A DNA stretch of 64,000 bases from Silurus meridionalis (taxonomy: Eukaryota > Chordata > Actinopteri > Siluriformes > Siluridae): contig NC_060884.1 in NCBI RefSeq assembly GCF_014805685.1, positions 13,920,356 through 13,984,355 of the forward strand, written 5' to 3'. Shown in pieces: positions 23,140 through 34,720 of the stretch. Within the stretch, counting starts at the first letter, position 1, and every line of letters starts with the position of its first letter. The translations under genes were made by a program, and so were the position numbers. The notes beneath the pieces are model-generated. The model saw nothing but the letters and a program-made list of their open reading frames with translations. It was not told where the DNA came from and did no database searches.

Positions 23140-24959
23140 ATATGTTTGATGTTTCAGGTGCAGGGCTGCTACTTTCAGGGCCTACAGGGGCTTCCACGCT
23201 CGCAGAGCGCTCAAAGCTCGGTTTGGAGTCTCTGTCTCCACTGCTGGAGGAAGAAGAGGAAGAAGGTCCAGGAGAGGACAGTGAGCGTCCAGAGATCTTA
23301 TATGCAGCCAGCAGCTCTTGAATTCTCTCGCTGGTTGGCTCCCATTTGGCAAAACCGGCACTGTTCTGTAGGAAGATCACCGCTGTGCCGTGAATGGCTT
23401 TGTAGTACATCTCCTCTCTTTATTTAAACAGAAACAAACAAAAATAACATTAAATCACAGCAATTTCATGAGATAAAGAAACAAATCATATTAGATGTCT
23501 CCACTACTTAGTTTCTAATAGTGACAATGAGCTGTTACTACTAAGACAACTTATTTGAATAAAAACAATGACCTAAAAATAATAATAGCCTGACTAAATA
23601 CTACCGTAATTTCCGGACTATTAAACACACCCATATTATAAGCCGCACCCACTGAATTTTATAAATATTTTTATTTTTAACATAAATAAGTCTACACTAA
23701 TGTACTTTACACAGGTTTTAACGAAAGACACGTTACACACGGTGTAATCGGTGAATATGTTGCACTTCCTTCAGGAGAATAGCGGTATTTTGGGAATAGC
23801 CTGCCACTGCATTTTTCCGCTATTACTGCATGTGTGCAAGATGAGAATTATGTCCTTATTATTTTTTGATGCTCATTTCTAAGTTTCTTTGACTAACCCT
23901 TAACGATGTTGCCATGAAAAAAAAAAAAGAAGCACGAGTTTTGGAAACCTGTCTGTGCTTGATATGATTTCTGTTGCAATTGGAGTTAGCGAGCTCTCCC
24001 TTCACCCAGACTCAACGCGTTACAACGGCTTGTATCTAAACAGTAGCCTACCAAGAAAGTCATTGTTCACTGTCTTCCTCCTTCCTTTCACAACTATTTT
24101 TCTCGGGAGTTTATCTTTTGGCATCCTCGTGCGTTAAAAAAAAAAAGTTTTTTCCCCCGAAGCCGTGCAGCTCAGAACACAGGTGAGGTGCGTTGTTTCG
24201 TTTTCTTTTGGAAATTTTGTTGGTCTAATGTTATGGGGCTCAGTTTTTTGGCTTGAAGTTGTGAAACCGGGAAAAATTAATAAATTAGCCGCTCCGTTGT
24301 TTAAGCCGCGGGGTTCAAAACGTGGGAAAAAAGTAGCAGCTTATAGTCCGAAAAATACGGTAGGTGTAACAACGCTGCCTAATTTTTTTCCTTATAAATA
24401 TGACTTTGAAAATTGTTCTTCTTTCGGCTGCTCCTGTTAGGGGTTGCTACAGCGGATCATCCGTTTCCATACCACCAAGTCCTCTAAATTTGCCTCTTTC
24501 AAACCAACTACCAGCATATTTTCCCTCACCACAGCCATAAACCTCCTCCTTGGGCTTCCTCTTTTCCTCCTACCTGGCAGCTTCATCCTCAGCATTCTCC
24601 TACCAATATACCCCATGTCCCTCCTCTGCACATGTCCCAACCATCTCAATCTCGCCTCCCTCACCTTGTCTCCAAAATGTCCTACATGCGCTGTCCCTCT
24701 AATAAACTCAATTCTAATCCTGTCTATCGTCGTCACTCACAACGAAATCATCATCTGCTACCTCCAGCCCCACCTCTCTAAACCATACAACATCGCAGGT
24801 CTCACCACAGTCCTATAAACTTATGCACTCTTTTCTTCACTTCTCTAACACACTCTCCATTACTTTACTTTACACTGTCAACCACACCACTCCACTGCCC
24901 TTCCTCTTATTCACACACTGTACACACTGTCTTACTCCTGACTTTCATGAAAATCTTTC

Positions 24960-25019
<60 letters not shown>

Positions 25020-26169
25020 TCACCGGACCTGAACCCAATCAAGATGGTTTAGGGGTGAGCTGGACCGCAGAGTGAAGGCAAGCAAAAGGTGGCTACTTTG
25101 AAGAACCTAGAATATGACATTTTTCAGATGTTTCACACTTTTTTGTTATGTATATAATTCCATATATAATTCCACATGTGTTAATTCATAGTTTTGATGC
25201 CTTCAGTGTGAATCTACAATTTTTATAGTCATGAAAATAAAGAAAACTCTTTGAATGAGAAGGTTTGTCCAAACTTTTGGTCTGTACTGTATATATATAA
25301 AAATATAAACAAACAAACACACACACACACACACACAAACAAATGCATATACATTTCATTTATTGAAATGATCCAAGCCAGAAATGTAAAAAATGCAAAA
25401 CATCACAAATGAAAAATGTAAAAAAATACAAAGTAATACTGTGAACGAGAGGTTTCATGTATTTGCATTACTGTGATAGATCTGGGGGACGGGGAAAACT
25501 AAAGATACCACTATCTAAAAAAAAAAAAAAAAAAAAAAAAAATGTAAGTATTAAATACACAGTGGATTTAAGAGGGAAATGTAGAGGGCAAACTGCTTGT
25601 GTAATTAGTGTTAATATACTGAGGGAATTTAGTAAACAACTATTCTGGACAATACACACCATTCCCTCCATAACCTACTGATGAAACAGCAGAAGACTCA
25701 TCCAGCTTGGCTGTAGAAAGGCACGCTACAAGGAAGTTGCTAGTTCCAACAGCGATCACACTGTACCACACTACACTGAGCCTGTGTTAGTAGTAGCTTA
25801 TTAAACAATATTTGAACCATTCACAACCATATGCACTGCCACTTTAATGCTTTGATTCCCTCTTCTGCTGTTACTACGGCTCATGATGTCCACTTTGATA
25901 TCGTTTGCACTGTCAATTGAAATAACCTCAAGTCTGCTGGTGTATCAGCAATGTTTACACAAACAATACACTGCACTAGTACGTTCTCACTGTACACACA
26001 GCATGTTTCTTTTCCAAATACTTACATAATCCTTTTTATACTGTATATATTTATTCTCTTGTTATCCTTTATCTGTAGTGTAAATTGCTTTATTATACTT
26101 TTTACTGTCTTTGTTGCTGTAATAAATAAATTTCTCTCCGAGGTGAATAAAGTGATTAGATAGATAGAT

Positions 26170-26239
<70 letters not shown>

Positions 26240-29200
26240 GTTATCGTGTTATATCTACTTACCTATTTACAAATGTTCAGATAAGCAACTAACAAATTAA
26301 TGGATATATCGAGTATATTTTTGCTTAGCAATTAATGATTGGTTGGTGGTTTAAATTAGACAATATGAAGTCATTTGTTTTATAGTAGTGCTTCATGGCA
26401 GGATAGTAACGAAGTAAACATTTTATTTTTCAAGTATCTGCATTTTCAAAAGTGGAATTTTGAAAAACTTATTTTACGTCGCTTTTACTACACGTGTAAC
26501 GTATTACAATAATGAATATAAAAAAGCCTTAAATGATAACTTGCCTCAATCATAACCCCTAAGCTTCTCTCTCTAAGAAAAGGTACTAATGTGCAGTAGA
26601 ATGGAACATCAATTTGCATAAATGATCAAACTAGTTCTCAAAAGATCATTACTTTAACATTTGATGCATAAGCACATTCAAAAGAAGGAACATTTGTTCT
26701 TTTACTGAAGTAATATTTTCACGGGAAGTTTGGACAAAAGAGCTAAATGTTTTGGAGGATTCATGTAAAAGACGGCTGCTGCTAGTTCATTGTAATCGCC
26801 AGCCACAAGTGGTGGTGAGCAATTTGTCTAAGCTGCTGTTTAAATATTAGTTCACAAATTTAAAAGTCTCCACCCAAGAGGTTTACACTCGTTTAGCTTA
26901 TCCGAGTAAATGTAATAGTGTCCGCTTTTTAAATAATTCACATTTCTGTGCAGCCAATTACCACGTAGTGTGGATTTGTGCATAGAAATTGGGAAGAAAT
27001 ATTGTCAGGGAAAATAGAAAATCTGACCTTTTGCAGATATGCTGAGAGCCACTGCGGTATTCGTGCTCGAAAGCTGTCACTGACATTTGGTGCCTGCGGA
27101 AGCGACTGGTCTCCATCCGTGTCAGTGCTGGGGTTGGCGGGTCACGCCATTCGGGAACAAAAATTATGAAAGACAGAGGCTCGCTAGAGTTCTCTAGAAG
27201 CTCCTACAAACGAGAGGTTGAGAGCAAACAAAACAAATAAGCTTCCAGGATACAGTACATTCAAAACACTGGGCTTTTATTAAAATCTCTCTTACTTCGA
27301 AGTGTGTGACCATGGTGTCCATGAGCTCCTCGCAGAATGGAGGATTGGCTTCAAATGACCCGCTGACAGGTGAAAAGCTTAGAAATGGCCTGAGAGAGCA
27401 AAGAGAATAACATTTCCATTCAAGCGCTGTACTTTTCAATCACTGCATGCTCATCGATAAGATTTGAACAAAATGAGATTGAGCATGCGCTTGGGGGAAA
27501 ATGTACCCTCGAGATCCAAAGAAACCATCAATGTCAGGAAAGGCTGAGCAGAACTGCTTGAAGTAGCAGTTGAGTGGCGAGGCAAAGCACTCGAAACTGA
27601 CTCCGAACTGTTTGTTGAGCGCCTCGAACACTTGCACAGGAAGTGCCCCTTGTAGGCCGCTGCCTTCGTTCACACCAGATCCAAACATCACCTAATGAGA
27701 TGAACACCGTCAGATCATGCAAATTGAATTCTCTAAACCAGAAATTAAGTCAAGATCTAGGTTTCAACATTTCTATTCACCTGGTATCTCTTTATAAGGC
27801 ACCACACACGTGACAAAAACTTCTCGAACCTTGGGTCATCAATACAGCTATACCTGTATAGTAGCTCCTGTTCATTGGGTAGATTTTTAAGAAGAAAATG
27901 TTTCTGTTAGATAGTCGCATGTTCACAGTCCATACAATATCAAAACACTCATCTCGCCGTCACCATATCTTGGGAGCACATTGTTAATAATCATACTGTT
28001 GAGACATATGTGAACTTCAGAAGCGTCTCACTTGTAAATTATTGTTAATCCTACCAGTTTATTGAAGTGGCCACGGTTGACCTTCACCATTTCTCCTTTG
28101 TAGCGCAGACAGGCCATGTCGTTCTCGAAGTGGAGTTCAACGCGGGGCTGCGGTGGCGATGGAATGGACAGTCGAACTGGATAGCAATACACCAACCGGT
28201 CGTGCACTTCTGCAGCCTCTGCCCCGTCCACTATAGCATAAGAACAATCGTCACATAGTGCTTAATCTCAATATATTGAGAACTTCTTGTTGATACTTGG
28301 ATTCTGGATTGCCGTTGTGTGCAATAAGCAGTGGAGGATATGTAACAGTGAAGCATGATATTGGACTGCACAACTATTATGAGACAGAGTTACTGTTATC
28401 TTCCAAACAAAACATATTTAAAGTGACAGCACTGACCAAAGCCTTTATTAATATTATACCACAGCAGAAATCTACACTAAAGTATGAATGCATTAATAAA
28501 TGCTCTTGACCCATTTATGGTGTTGAAACTTTGTTGGAACATCCACAAAATAAGTTCTTATTATGGTTATTCCCTCTCCAGCTTCTCCTTTTTGGCTCTC
28601 TAAGAGATATAAATAAAGCCATTTCTCATGTTAAACGCCGCAAATCCTTCTGTCCTAAAGACTTTCCTGGGCCAGGAAGCATGAAATTACAGCTTCAACA
28701 ACCAACTTCATAAAATGGCAGCATTAGAGTCCTTCTGTGTGTCTCCTTACACGAAACCTCACTACATTATCCAATATCCACGTTTACCTTAATCTAATAA
28801 AGTCGAGCATTCACCTGCCTGTTGTTACTACACAAGCATGTCCAACTCAAAGCCAACATCAGTGACGGGGACACTTTCTCCTCAACCTCTTATTTATTTG
28901 TTTGCTAGCAATAACCCTAAAAATATATACCGTAATTTTCAAACTATTAAACGCACCCATATATAAGCCGCACCCACTGAATTTGACAAAGATTTTTATT
29001 TTTAACATAAATACGCCGTCTATAAATACCTGTTTTTAAGCCGCAGATGTCTACACTGAAACTAATGAACTTTACACAGGCTTTAACAAAAGACAGTGTC
29101 TGTTACACGACTTGTATCTAAACAGTAGCCTACCAAGAAAGTTATTGTTCACTGTCTTCCTCCTTCCTTTCACAACAATTTCTCTCGTGAGTTTTTCTTC

Positions 29201-32200
29201 AGGCGTCGTCGTGCGTTTAAAAATCACCATCGGTGAATCTTTTCTCCCGATGCCGTGCAGCTCAGAAGCGTGTTTTTTCATGCCCGGTTGTTTTCAGCGT
29301 GACGAATGATTCGCATTTCCTGTTGCCAGTCCGAGTGAGCGGCAGGTCAAACGTCAGAGGAACATCATCCATATTAATGATGTGGTGCGGCCCGATTCAG
29401 TGGGAGCGCATCTGATTTAATATAAAGAATTTCATTTGTTCACCTGAACCTGTTCGGCAGTTTCATTGGTCTAATGTTATGGGGCTCAGATTTTTCGCTT
29501 GAAGTTTGTGAAACCAGGAAAAACCCAGGAAAAATCCATAAATTAGCTGCATTGTTGTTTAAGCAGCGGGGTTCAAAGAGTGGGAAAAAAAGTAGCGGCT
29601 TATAGTCTGGAAACTACTTCAAACGTAAAGAAAGCTAACCAAGATAACCTTGCTGTAACCTTGTTGCTGTCTGGATCAATCAACATTTTCAAAAAGTCAT
29701 ATGCAGGGTACAAAGACAATTCTTTAAAAATCCTACAAACATTCAACCACTTGCTCTAGTGATACTGAGTGCACGAAAGTCTCAGACGGACAAACCGAAT
29801 ACCATCCCTATAACATACAAATTGTTATGGAAAGGCGTGCAATAAAAAAAAATAAAAAAAACGTGATTTGCTTCTAGTCAGTATTATTGGCAGATCTGCC
29901 TACGGAAATGTAATGAACACCCGGTTGATTGGGAATCAAGAATACAACCATGCTGTGGATAGAAGAGGAAAATACCATAGCACTATACTTTTTCGCCAAT
30001 ATACTGGTATAATATACTGGTAAATATTGGTGCTAGGGTTACAAGAAAATAATTCTTTTTTTTTTTATTAACATTTATCACAATTAATTGTACAGCAATC
30101 AATTATTTCACACTATAACTTCTCTCCCCAAGTTTTGTTCTTACCTGTGATGTTACACTCTTTCAGCAGGTTGAGGTGGGCCTGACGTATTCGGCGCACA
30201 TACTCGGCCGAGATGTGGTAGATTTTCGTGCAAATCCCCTCCACCGAGTCCTTGGCTACAGCCGTCACGTGAGGACCGCACTGCTTCCGCAAGTGCTCCA
30301 GACGATCCTGAGAGATGGCAAAGAGCAGTCAACACTTGGGAGGCACGAGAATAACAAAAAGGGTGGGAACATTTATTCTTAATGAAGGAATGGAAGGTAC
30401 CATGTAGTCTTCTTTACTAGCAGAGTGGTCTCTCCTGAGCCAGTTCATTGTATCTTCAACATTCCACTTTACAACTTTTCTGCTGTCTGGCGTAGCGTTT
30501 CTGTTCACACATGAGTCGCACGTTAGTCCATCGTGAGCAACGGCCTAAATATTGTCAATAGTGCAGAAATACGATCAAAGTTGTTCACCTGGAATCGATC
30601 ATTTTCTTGGCAGCTTCTGCATACTTGAATAGCAGCTTTCTGGCCTCCTCTTTGTATTTAATGCGCGAGAGCCTAGAATTCCAAAAGATATAACCGTGGG
30701 TCATTCTTTCTCGCTGGAGTGCGCTTATGCATGTACAATGAAGCGGAGATTGAATGCGCACCTGATGGGGATGTCGTTCATGACCTCCCTGAACATAGAG
30801 GGCGAGATCACAGGCTCACACTCGCTAGGCAGCAGGGGATCCACTCCTTTATCCATCACCTTCCTCTCCAACAGCCAGCGGTTAAATGACTCCCGTGGTG
30901 GCTCAATCCCTGCAACGTGCAAAAATAAAAAGAAATAAAAAGAAAAATCTGTTTCGGTGTGTATTTATAATGCCCTTAATGCCGGCACAAAAGCCTATAA
31001 TGATACCAGTCTTTCCTGCTGCTGTTTCCACATTCTATATGTCCAACAAAATGTCAATACAAAGCAACAATAACAATTTCATTTACATGTCTGACACGTG
31101 ATTTTCATAATGACTGTATTCATTCTGAGAAATCTGCACTGAGGACAAAAGTAAAGTCATTTAGGATAGGATAGGATACGATAATGGCATGGATACGTTC
31201 ACGTCTCGGTTACAGACGGCTAACTGAGATGAGAATCACCTCTCTTTTCTTAACCCATCTTTCACACTAGGAATACTGAAACTACATAATGAGATGTGGA
31301 GGGTCGGTGGTGCATGTGTGTACCTTCACGCTGATAACACAGCTCGTGGTAGTGCTGACGGAGTTTGGTGGTGAGCTGTGCACGCTGTAGCTCGATCTCC
31401 GGATGAGGTGGGAGGTAGTTGAATGGAGCCCGTTCCTTAATTACTGCATTGGTCTGAATGTCCAGATCCCAGTAAATACTGAAACGAACACAAAGGAGAT
31501 CTTAGACAAAAATCACATGTACGCTTCTTCTCCATTTCCACTGCTAATTTACAGGAAATAGGGGCATGGACAAAAAAAAAAAAAAAAAAAAAAAAGAGAG
31601 CTGATGTGTTCAGCCATTTGTTTTGCTTATCATTATAAAACTAGCAATAGTGTTTGACTGAAAAAGGGGGAAAACCAGTTTGTTTTAATAGTAATAATAT
31701 TATTATTAATGTTGATAACACAACAGAGGAAAAGGAAAGCGTGGGGTGTTGATGTGATGTTACTCACACTGAAGGCCGGTATGGGGCTGGAGCAGGAGCA
31801 GGAGCAGCAGGAGTAGGAGTTGGACCAGGGGTGCTAGGCTGGGCTTGTTTTTCTTCTAAAGTGGAGTTCCAGGGCTTTGCGCCAGGGGTGCTTGGTGATA
31901 TGGGGATTGTAGGGGTGGTTGGCGTTACAGGAATCTCAACCTTCATACACCAGGGACAAAATATATATTTTAAAATGTTCAGCTTTTTTTATATATTCAA
32001 CATGAGATTAAAAACCAACACCATTCATGTGCTTTTTGATAAAGTGTATTTTAAATAGAATGTAGTACCATGGTATTATGAATAGAAAAAGCTGACCTTT
32101 GGCCTCTTGAAGCTGTTAGGACCACCTGAGGAGGTATCCTCTGACGGGCGCCTCTTACGTTGTCCATTGCCCACTCCAGCCTCTCCTGTACCATCGCCTG

Positions 32201-33240
32201 TAGCAGGTGCTGCATTTAGGCCCAGTGGATCAGACTGAAACATTAGTATGGAGGAAAAAAAAACAGTTTCAGAATTAAAAACAGGTCTAAGTTAAAGACA
32301 CTGACAAAAAAAAATTATAAAAATAACTTAAATGTGCCATAATTTATATAATTGAGTAAATAAATGTATACACCGAGTAAATAATTTGAATGTACATCTT
32401 AACAGGTCATTTTACTATTCAAATATTATTTTGCCATGTAGTCACCTTATTCCAGGTTTATTTCAATACAACAAATCATTTTCCAACGTTTGTCCTTAAA
32501 GTAATCTAAGTGACTGTATTTCATTTCCCCCTGTACTTACGATGACATCATGCTGCCCCAGGACCGGCATCTCCCACAACGACTGGTTGGTGAAACGGTT
32601 AAAATAGTACGGCCGATTCTCCCTCTTGCTCCAGCATTTTGCCCATCCAGCCTGAACCAGCTCATCTAAAGAAGTAAAGGAAAAAAGAAAACAAAAAGAA
32701 TCAGATCGCTTCAATGCTTAACTAGACATTAACAGTTCCTCTCTGGAATGATTGACATAAAATGATTGCACTCGGTGACAATGTATAACACATTGTACAA
32801 TGAATAACAACATTTATCCAGAGTCACTTGCACTCCTACACAAATGAAATGCCTTACTGCATACAAAAATAAATAATAAACAATACAGTACGTCTTCATT
32901 TCCTCTTAACTTTATTATGGTTTTTGATAAACACTTCGATCAAATGTACTGGTAATGTAATAAAGTTCTAGTAAACTGACTTAATTCAGTTACTTTGGAC
33001 TATTTTAAACCTCTAGCACAAACATTACATGACCGGTGCTGGCAATAGGAGGACAGTAACATGATACCGCACATGCAAACACACTCCGACACACCCACAC
33101 AAAACACACACACCTGGCAGGTCCTGGATGGCTTTGCTGGTGGAGGGCGTGAGTGGCGGTGCTTGGGCGGCTGAGGACCCAGTCGGGGACATGATCATGC
33201 CCGAGTCTCCCTTTATAGTACTGTGGTTTTCACTCGTCAT
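23138..33240 (-). CDS. pcif1: mRNA cap-specific adenosine N6-methyltransferase (CAPAM)
   Basis: Fifteen coding exons on minus: 33114-33240, 32541-32665, 32097-32234, 31768-31940, 31324-31478, 30762-30909, 30589-30672, 30401-30500, 30145-30307, 28055-28230, 27781-27867, 27507-27691, 27296-27389, 27028-27203 and 23138-23417. All phases agree, giving 736 aa (human 704). The enzyme methylates N6 of 2'-O-methyladenosine next to the m7G cap while bound to phosphorylated RNA polymerase II. Seen: a WW domain at residues 50-76 ([20 protein letters not shown], then NQSLWEMP), a Pro/Thr/Ala-rich linker (about residues 130-190) longer than in human, the helical and methyltransferase regions, and the catalytic NPPF motif at 569-572 ([12 protein letters not shown]). 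A Ser-rich, charged tail follows [21 protein letters not shown] 15-base 5' UTR piece (33241-33255) precedes the ATG, and a further noncoding exon ends at 34510. The last intron (3.6 kb) is packed with repeats. Confidence 0.97.
23602..24362. mobile_element. TA-flanked DNA element, copy 2 (Tigger-like family)
   Basis: Same ends and body as copy 1: TACCGTAATTTCCGGACTAT at the left and TTATAGTCCGAAAAATACGG at the right. It is about 761 bp with small indels against copy 1 and lies in the last pcif1 intron. No coding potential remains. Confidence 0.85.
24425..24800 (-). mobile_element. LINE reverse-transcriptase C-terminal fragment
   Basis: The minus-strand frame 24437-24736 reads [39 protein letters not shown] and then [10 protein letters not shown]. 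It is the same family as 9800-10075 and has the same GCAGCCGAAAGAAGAAC tail. It is truncated at both ends. Confidence 0.75.
24964..25017. repeat. (TA)n microsatellite
   Basis: About 54 bases of pure TA directly against the left end of a Tc1-like fragment. Confidence 0.95.
25018..25292 (+). mobile_element. 3' part of a Tc1-like transposon
   Basis: It begins mid-gene with TCACCGGACCTGAACCCAAT (SPDLNPI motif, third catalytic region), then AAAGGTGGCTACTTTGAAGA. It runs to the terminal phrase GAATGAGAAGGTTTGTCCAA ACTTTTGGTC. The left half is missing and replaced by the TA tract. Confidence 0.8.
25517..25542. repeat. Poly-A run
   Basis: About 26 consecutive A residues in the last pcif1 intron. 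Confidence 0.9.
25690..26154 (+). mobile_element. Possible LINE 3' tail (Rex1-like wording) ending in a tetranucleotide tract
   Basis: The stretch ends AATTTCTCTCCGAGGTGAAT AAAGTGATTAGATAGATA, like fish Rex1-type tails (...TCCCC..TGGGA.AATAAAG). It runs straight into GATA repeats. The class is tentative; no coding part is present. Confidence 0.35.
26155..26239. repeat. (GATA)n tetranucleotide repeat
   Basis: About 85 bases of TAGA/GATA units with one two-base interruption near 26168. Confidence 0.97.
28928..29616 (-). mobile_element. TA-flanked DNA element, copy 3, with pogo/Tigger-type transposase relics
   Basis: It has the same ends as copies 1 and 2 (TACCGTAATTTTCAAACTAT; TTATAGTCTGGAAACTA) but also an internal segment, about 29270-29450, missing from them. 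On minus that segment reads [18 protein letters not shown] and then [16 protein letters not shown] shifted frame further on reads [20 protein letters not shown]. These match the DDE region of pogo/Tigger/jerky-type transposases, where NMDE holds a catalytic Asp. Frameshifts and stops make it a relic. It lies in a pcif1 intron. Confidence 0.8.
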
Positions 33241-33949
33241 AGCTCCTCATTTGTCCTGTCTTTATTAAAACAATGCAAATAATGCACACGGGTCATTTCA
33301 GACACAGGTTAAAACAGTGTGTGCGTGTGCACGTGTGTGTGTTTGTTGGGGGGGCTGGTTTAGCATATGATGTAATGACATGGTTCTATGTTGATCAATC
33401 AGGGCTTTTGAGGAAGTTTGGGCTCATCAATGATGCACTTCATTCATTGAGCAGGGAAACCTCTTTATCTACGTCACTGCACATAAACACTACACTGTTA
33501 TTGCGCTTCAGATAAACTCATGTGACCTTGATAAACGTGAATAAACACGCCGCTGATGACACGTGGATGCCTACACGGTTATTATAAGACGGGATGCAGT
33601 TGTTGAAGAGGATTCCAGCATCAAAACATGGAGGGGGCGCGACACCAAAACAAGCGGCTCATGCTGCACTGTGTACACTATTTCGATTAATCGTCCATGT
33701 TTTTTTTTCTTTTAACTTTCTTAATTTTTTTTATCAGACCTTAATATTAATAATAATGCATAATACACTAGATAAGTAGATAATCGCATTAAAACGTGTA
33801 TAAATGTTTAGCTTGCTAGCTCGTTAGCAACGAAGGATTTCTACCTCCGGGGTTGTCAGTATCATAACTCATGATTATAATCATGTTATGTAGTTTATAG
33901 AGATGATGTGGATTATTTATTCATTTTGGACACGACAGTGATTTGTGCG

Positions 33950-34720
33950 TGCACCGTCTTTAGAGCGCAAATGGTCGCTATTAAGGGGCACGCATGCGCC
34001 TGCTACACCGCCCACCCCGGACCGAGCCGCCCGAAAACAAACACGGAGGAGGAGGAGGGAAAACGCCGGCCATCCGAGGCGCTGCACAACAAAGACAACG
34101 GCAGCACAGAGCAACCCGGCCGGAGGACGCGCGCGCAAAAGCGTGTAAAATGCGCACCAAAGCCCCGCCGTTCGGTACCACGGCGTGCGTAAAACCCACG
34201 GGAGCAGTCACTGGCGTCCGCCAAAAAAAAAGAAAAAGAAAAAAAACACGGGCACCGCGAAGGCTCGCGCGGATCTTGCGTCCGCGACAGCGCCGTTTTT
34301 TTTTTAGGCGCGCACTTTGGATCGAGGCAAACGCATAGCCAAGATGGCGCGCGCGCTCCGAGACGGCTTTTTTGTGCGCTCGTTTTTTTTTCCCTTTTCC
34401 CGCGCACCGGGCGCGCACACGCTAAATTTGCCGAGACCTCGACATGCGCCGGATATTCCGCCGCACGCCCGACGCTGCGGTGCCCTTTTAAAATAGCGAA
34501 ATCCCTTACCTTCGAGAGATTTTCTAGGAGTCCTGTATAGGCTTTGCTCTATTCGATCCGGACCCGCCTCCGCCTCTCCCTCCCCACCGATTCCGCCATC
34601 TTGTATCGGCCACTCGGACCTGGGTAGTGCGCATGCGCGAGTTCAGTCGTCTCGCATTCCGCCACATGTCAGGAGCTCGGAGCCATTTGCAGAAGGGCAA
34701 CGACGGCGCTCCGCGTGCAA
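33950..34720. promoter_or_regulatory. pcif1: CpG-rich pcif1 promoter region
   Basis: The most CpG- and GC-rich part of the window, with many GCGC blocks. It covers the inferred pcif1 first noncoding exon (donor |GTAAGG at 34509, exon from 34510 up) and the first part of intron 1. YY1-like CCGCCATCTTG lies at 34593-34603, with a second AAGATGGCGC near 34341. An NRF1 palindrome lies at 34629-34638. It could also serve the divergent direction towards pltp. Confidence 0.65.
34629..34638. promoter_or_regulatory. pcif1: NRF1-type palindrome upstream of pcif1
   Basis: Perfect GCGCATGCGC (34628-34639 reads TGCGCATGCGCG) beside the YY1-like motif and just upstream of the inferred noncoding exon. Confidence 0.6.

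Noticed and set aside
23037..23321. Open frames coding His/Thr or Cys/Val repeats over CA/TG tracts (also at 5619, 5855, 39121)
   Set aside because: They are translations of microsatellites with no start context or homology.
26155..26239. A CRISPR-like repeat array
   Set aside because: It is a plain GATA tetranucleotide microsatellite with no spacers, in an animal genome.
28055..28231. A start of a separate small protein at the pcif1 exon 10 acceptor
   Set aside because: The apparent start is a split codon at the acceptor; the reading frame continues from exon 9 and matches PCIF1 throughout.
33981..34418. Long overlapping open frames (up to about 145 codons) on both strands in the CpG-rich region
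   Set aside because: They overlap on both strands, have highly Arg-rich, low-complexity content and match no family I know. GC-rich DNA lacks stop codons by chance, and this region is the pcif1 promoter and first intron.
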